Part shown: positions 16,457 through 19,606 of the stretch, piece by piece | Position numbering within the stretch: position 1 is the stretch's first letter | Layout of the letters: every line of letters starts with the position of its first letter | Source of the DNA: Chrysochromulina tobinii | Lineage: Eukaryota; Haptophyta; Prymnesiales; Chrysochromulinaceae | Length of the DNA: 19,606 nucleotides | Reading direction: 5' to 3' | NCBI GenBank assembly: GCA_001275005.1 | Contig: JWZX01002973.1 | Span: 1-19,606 of the forward strand | Position numbers and translations under genes: made by a program | Notes under the pieces: generated by a model | Told to the model about the DNA's origin: nothing | Seen by the model: only the letters and a program-made list of their open reading frames with translations | Databases searched by the model: none

Positions 16457-17533
16457 TCACATTCACACATCCACCTTAACACCATCGCGGGTACCACACG
16501 GGGGCGGTTTAGAAGGGCGACATGCCCATGGTGAGCTTGAAGCTCATGGCGGGAGCGGCGAGGAGTATGGTAGTTGCGTCCGCGAGAACGACGGCTGCCG
16601 AGATCCGAAAGATGGGGTTTCGTCACTACCTCCGAATGATTAGATATAGCCTCCGAGCGATATAGATATAGTAGCCGCGCGGTGTGGTGTGCACGGGGGT
16701 GTGCAAGGAAGGTTCGGGGGAGGACCGCCAGCGCGAGAGGCCATACCGGATGGCATTAAGTTTCGGAGTCATCAAGGGGAGTCATGGGTGGTCGGCGCGC
16801 GTGCGTGCTTACCGAGCTCTCGCAGGGCGCGGTCGAAGGTGGGGGAGAGCGCGCCTGTGGTCTCGGTTCTAATCAGCACTCAGGGTCACCGGGTGACTAC
16901 CGCGGCGCTGGGCGTCGGCATAGTCGTGGTCGCGTGTCTCTCGCGTCTCAGACCCAGCCGAGCCGGTGCCCGTGGCGCGGAGGCGCGCCGCCAAAGGTCA
17001 TTGGCCTTCGCGCCCCGCTCTGGCTACGCTCTGGCACCCTTACTGGCACCCCGAGGTTGGCGATGATGAGGGCTTGATCCTCAGTGTTACAAGGCTTAGA
17101 GGGTTAGCATCAGGATACACCCCATCGGATACCTTGCCGGATACAAGTAAAAATCCAACCCTGGATACATTCAAGATACATCAAGATACATCAGGATACG
17201 TATCCGATAACAATAACCCACCCGCGCCCATGTGCCCAGATCCCTATTGAGAGCAGCTGAGCAGGTGGCCACGTAAACGCTGATTAGGCCGGGCGCCCGG
17301 GCCTGGCCTTAGGCCTGGCCGGCGATGCGGCGACCTGAGTGAGTTTCCTCGCTCCTAACTGCGTAGGCAAGTGGCAAGTGTGTAGGACAAGTTTAGCCTG
17401 CTGCCTGCCCTTTATGTCTGCTCCTGTTGCAATCTTGCTTGATTCCGGCACTTCTATGAATCGTTGGCAGAACCGTTAGGCCGATTTTGGAACAGATGCA
17501 ATGAACCGACCGGTAGATGCATAGACTGCAGAA
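16457..17533. other. 1.08-kb gene-poor region upstream of the SulP transporter gene
   Basis: The left part is the likely promoter of the minus-strand zinc-finger gene. At 16636-16670 there are several GATATAG copies. At 17113-17200 there is a cluster of GATAC. At 17288-17325 there is a GC-rich stretch with GGCCTGGCC in two copies. Open frames here do not look like proteins: no hydrophobic or conserved pattern, and a composition of random GC-rich sequence. Much of the right side is presumably the promoter of the transporter gene. Confidence 0.5.
17114..17199. repeat. Cluster of seven GATAC motifs, the last four about 10 bp apart
   Basis: GATAC starts at 17114, 17128, 17140, 17164, 17175, 17185 and 17195, and an inverted copy (GTATC) follows at 17199-17203. 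The last part is a degenerate 10-bp tandem repeat (ATCAAGATAC). The 10-11 bp spacing puts the copies on one face of the helix, which would suit clustered protein binding, but simple-sequence expansion explains it equally well. Confidence 0.55.
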
Positions 17534-17605
17534 GTGAGGCGCGACCTGGGCACGCTGAGTCTTTGGAGTGCGCGAGTTGCAGACGACTCTCTCGCCGACG
17601 ATTCA

Positions 17606-19126
17606 ATGCTCTCCTTGGCTTTCGTCGCGGCTGCCCTGGCGTGGTCGCAGCCAACGCTGCACCGCGCCAGCCCTCGCGCCGTTCTCGTCCAAGCGCAGCC
17701 GGCGCAGCACCAGCTCCACGTCTCTCCGCGAGCTCGAACTGTGCGTGCAGGCGGCGGACCTGTTGAGAAGCTGGACTACGTTCCGCCGACGCCGCTCGCG
17801 GACTCGCTCGCGGGCGTGACGGTCGGCTTCTCGCTCCTCTCCAAGGCCATCGCGTCCTCGGCGATCGCAGGCGTTGACCCGCTCGTCGGCTTGTGGTCAT
17901 CGGTCGTCATGGGCGTGTCCGACGTCGCGCTCGGCACGCGCCCTGGCGTCATCTCGGGCGCTGCGGCGGTGGTCGTCGTGCCGCTCGGGGCCATGGTCGC
18001 CACGCATGGCACGAAATACATCCCACTCGTCATGTTCTTGTGTGCCATTTTCGAGGGCCTCTTTGGCTTCTTCAAGCTGGCGAAGCTGACGCGCTTCATC
18101 TCGGAGTCGGTGCTCAACGGCTTCCTCAACGGACTCGGCGGCCTGCTCTTTATGTCGCAGCTCAAGGTGTTCTATTCGGCGCCTGCCGTAGTGCCGGCCG
18201 TCGCCTGCGCCGGCATTTGCGGCTTGATCACGGAGCTGCTTCCTCGTGTCAAGTCGATGCCCAAGGCGCTCAAGGCTGTGCCGGCCTCGCTTGTGGGGCT
18301 TGCCGTCGCTACGGGGGCGGGCATTCTGAGCGGCCAGCCACTCAAGACGCTTGCGTCGACGGCGCCCCCGTCCACGTTTTTGGGTGGCTTCTCGGCCCTG
18401 CCCTCGTTTATCGATTTCGGGCAGTTTGCGGCCATGTTCACCTCCGTGCCCGCTCTCAAGATCGCGGTGCCAGTGGCCATGTCCATCGCCTTCATCTCCA
18501 TCCTCGAGACGCTACTCGCGGCCAAGGTGGTCGATGATATGAAGGGCGAGAATCTGTGCACGCCGGGGAATCTGTGCGCGGTGCCAGGGGATGATGATTC
18601 TGCGTCCAAGGACGAGGGTTTCTCCGTGCCGGACAAGTCGGTGATCGCTCTGTCCGCTGGAAACATGGTCTCATCACTCCTGGGTGGCTTTGGTGGCTGC
18701 GGACTCATCCCGCAGACGGTCCTGAACATGAAGAGCGGCGGCGGCGGGCCGCTCTCGTCGCTCGTGTATGCGGTCTCGATGTCGGTCTTCGTGATCGTCC
18801 TCGCACCCCTCGTCGGTAAAGTCTCGCAGGCCGCCCTCGCCGGCATCATGCTCTCTGTCGCCTTCTCGACAATTCAGTTTGGGCCCTCACTCACCATTAT
18901 CAAGCGCGCCTTTGGGATGGCGCCGCCCGCCCCTCTGCCGGCACCGGGTATGCCGGCCGAGCCGCCGCCGCTTGTGGCGCTCGTCAGCCTTGCCGTGACT
19001 AGCTACCTCTGCTACGCCGTCGACATGGCGAGTGGCATCGTGGCGGGCGTGGTGCTCGAGAGGGTGCTCGTCGCCATCGGTGGTCTTTTGTCCAAGGCGA
19101 CCGGCCCCAAACCCGCCACCGCCTGA
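17606..19126 (+). CDS. Plastid-targeted SulP-family anion transporter (sulfate or bicarbonate) without STAS domain
   Basis: The ATG at 17606 is chosen because it starts a signal peptide MLSLAFVAAALA followed by WSQPTLHRASPR. This matches the bipartite plastid leader with an aromatic residue at the cleavage point; the longer ATG at 17534 would bury it. In the longer numbering (530 residues) the SulP signatures are clear: a first helix pair GVTVGFSLLSKAIASSAIAGVDPLVGLW (94-121), TRPGVISGAAAVVVVPLGAM (135-154), the gate region ETLLAAKVVDDMKGE (325-339), and GNMVSSLLGGFGGCGLIPQT (376-395) with the following NMKSGGGGPLSSLV. Family members move sulfate, bicarbonate or oxalate, often with Na+ or H+. 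Eukaryotic and many bacterial members end with a cytosolic STAS domain; here the protein stops 30-40 residues after the last helix. Residues 340-368 are an Asp-rich hydrophilic loop. The likely place is a plastid membrane, where a bicarbonate role in carbon concentration would fit; the substrate is not shown by the sequence. Confidence 0.8.
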   Translation: MLSLAFVAAALAWSQPTLHRASPRAVLVQAQPAQHQLHVSPRARTVRAGGGPVEKLDYVPPTPLADSLAGVTVGFSLLSKAIASSAIAGVDPLVGLWSSVVMGVSDVALGTRPGVISGAAAVVVVPLGAMVATHGTKYIPLVMFLCAIFEGLFGFFKLAKLTRFISESVLNGFLNGLGGLLFMSQLKVFYSAPAVVPAVACAGICGLITELLPRVKSMPKALKAVPASLVGLAVATGAGILSGQPLKTLASTAPPSTFLGGFSALPSFIDFGQFAAMFTSVPALKIAVPVAMSIAFISILETLLAAKVVDDMKGENLCTPGNLCAVPGDDDSASKDEGFSVPDKSVIALSAGNMVSSLLGGFGGCGLIPQTVLNMKSGGGGPLSSLVYAVSMSVFVIVLAPLVGKVSQAALAGIMLSVAFSTIQFGPSLTIIKRAFGMAPPAPLPAPGMPAEPPPLVALVSLAVTSYLCYAVDMASGIVAGVVLERVLVAIGGLLSKATGPKPATA

Positions 19127-19606
19127 GACGCTGGCGCCGCCAACGTGAGGGCGGTGAGCCAGCAGCGATCAGATGCGCGCCCTCGTCGCTACGCTGGCAC
19201 ACGGGTCGAAACCGCGCGGCCACGAGGGCTAAGGGGCATTCCGGACCCGCGCGCCGTCCCGCCAGCACCATGCTGGAATGATAGCTCACCCAGAGCACAA
19301 CCTTCGGGTGCGAGGCGTGAATGAGGCACCGTGTGAGGCGTGGGGAGAGTGAGTGAGGCACCGAGTGAGGCAGTTGGGGCAGCTGGGCGCGGAGCTGGCA
19401 GCGAGCTCGGCGCGCAGCGCGGCCGGCATGGGGACGGGACGAGGATGGCGCCCAACGGAGAAGCCGCATGAGAGCGAAGAGCGAAGCAGGCGCCGACACG
19501 GTCGTGTTCTAGAGCTTTTTCCGTAATTCTAGTTTGTTTTCTTCGTTTGGGGCAGTACACGCAATATGATCGGGACGTCGCTGACCGCGCCGCGCCGNTC
19601 GGCTAC
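19127..19606. other. Right-edge region, no gene seen; one ambiguous base
   Basis: This is the 3' flank of the transporter gene. It contains an 18-bp direct repeat with one mismatch (TGAGGCACCGTGTGAGGC at 19322-19339 and TGAGGCACCGAGTGAGGC at 19354-19371). The minus-strand frames at 18999-19499 and 19189-19560 have the Arg/Pro/Ser composition of random GC-rich DNA and no domain pattern. An N at 19600 marks an assembly or sequence uncertainty. Confidence 0.5.

Noticed and set aside
16689-17066. 125-residue plus-strand ORF in the gene-poor region
   Set aside because: A short hydrophobic patch (GVGIVVVACL) is its only feature; no conserved pattern, and neighbouring frames are equally open.
18551-18580. 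GAATCTGTGC occurring twice in the transporter loop as an intron boundary
   Set aside because: The frame stays open through the loop and both sides fit the SulP pattern, so the short duplication is better read as loop expansion than as an intron.
18999-19560. Minus-strand ORFs at the right edge
   Set aside because: Arg/Ser/Pro-rich with no recognisable domain; the left part is antisense to the transporter gene.
1-19606. tRNA, rRNA, CRISPR arrays or bacterial defence-type gene clusters
   Set aside because: No cloverleaf-like segment, regular spaced repeats or prokaryotic gene arrangement was seen on reading either strand; the window is eukaryotic in character.

Overview
The window looks like nuclear DNA of a GC-rich unicellular alga with a secondary plastid. 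A haptophyte is my first guess; a pelagophyte or other stramenopile alga remains possible. The reasons are long, mostly intron-less GC-rich genes, bipartite plastid-type leaders (a signal peptide followed by an aromatic residue at the likely cleavage point) on two proteins, algal modules such as the SH3-like 'RxELNGxxGxV...GRYxV' domain and AP2-like single domains, Pro/Ala/Gln-rich linkers, and a degraded retroelement. There is no operon structure, no prokaryotic ribosome-binding pattern, and no rRNA, tRNA or CRISPR array that I can see. The taxon is inferred.

Layout. 1-2023 (+): remains of a retrotransposon, a gag-like ORF with CCCH/CCHC zinc motifs, running off the left edge, and overlapping in the +1 frame the start of what looks like a reverse-transcriptase ORF. 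2173-5427 (-): VPS13/chorein-type bridge-like lipid-transfer protein. 5791-7649 (-): protein with two SAM-like repeats and one SH3-like domain, split by a 71-nt intron whose structure records its own origin. 8050-9765 (-): plastid-targeted atypical SDR/epimerase-like protein. 10142-11467 (-): secreted, membrane-anchored alpha/beta hydrolase of epoxide-hydrolase type. 11702-12833 (+): fucosyltransferase-like glycosyltransferase needing one short intron or frameshift. 13131-15332 (+): Q/P/A-rich nuclear protein with a C-terminal AP2-like domain. 15692-16414 (-): one-pass membrane protein with a U1-type C2H2 finger. 17606-19126 (+): plastid-targeted SulP-family anion transporter without a STAS domain.

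The genes do not form an obvious pathway. Four consecutive genes (2173-11467) share the minus strand, followed by a divergent pair around 11468-11701. Two products (the SDR-like protein and the SulP transporter) appear plastid-destined, one (the hydrolase) is secretory, one (the AP2-like protein) nuclear.

The most notable structure is the 71-nt intron at 6853-6923. It begins and the next exon begins with the same 21-bp sequence, and between the two copies lie about 2.5 copies of a different 21-bp unit. This is the footprint of a recent intron gain by insertion with target-site duplication, or by local tandem duplication. It is supported because only the spliced reading frame restores the SH3-like domain.
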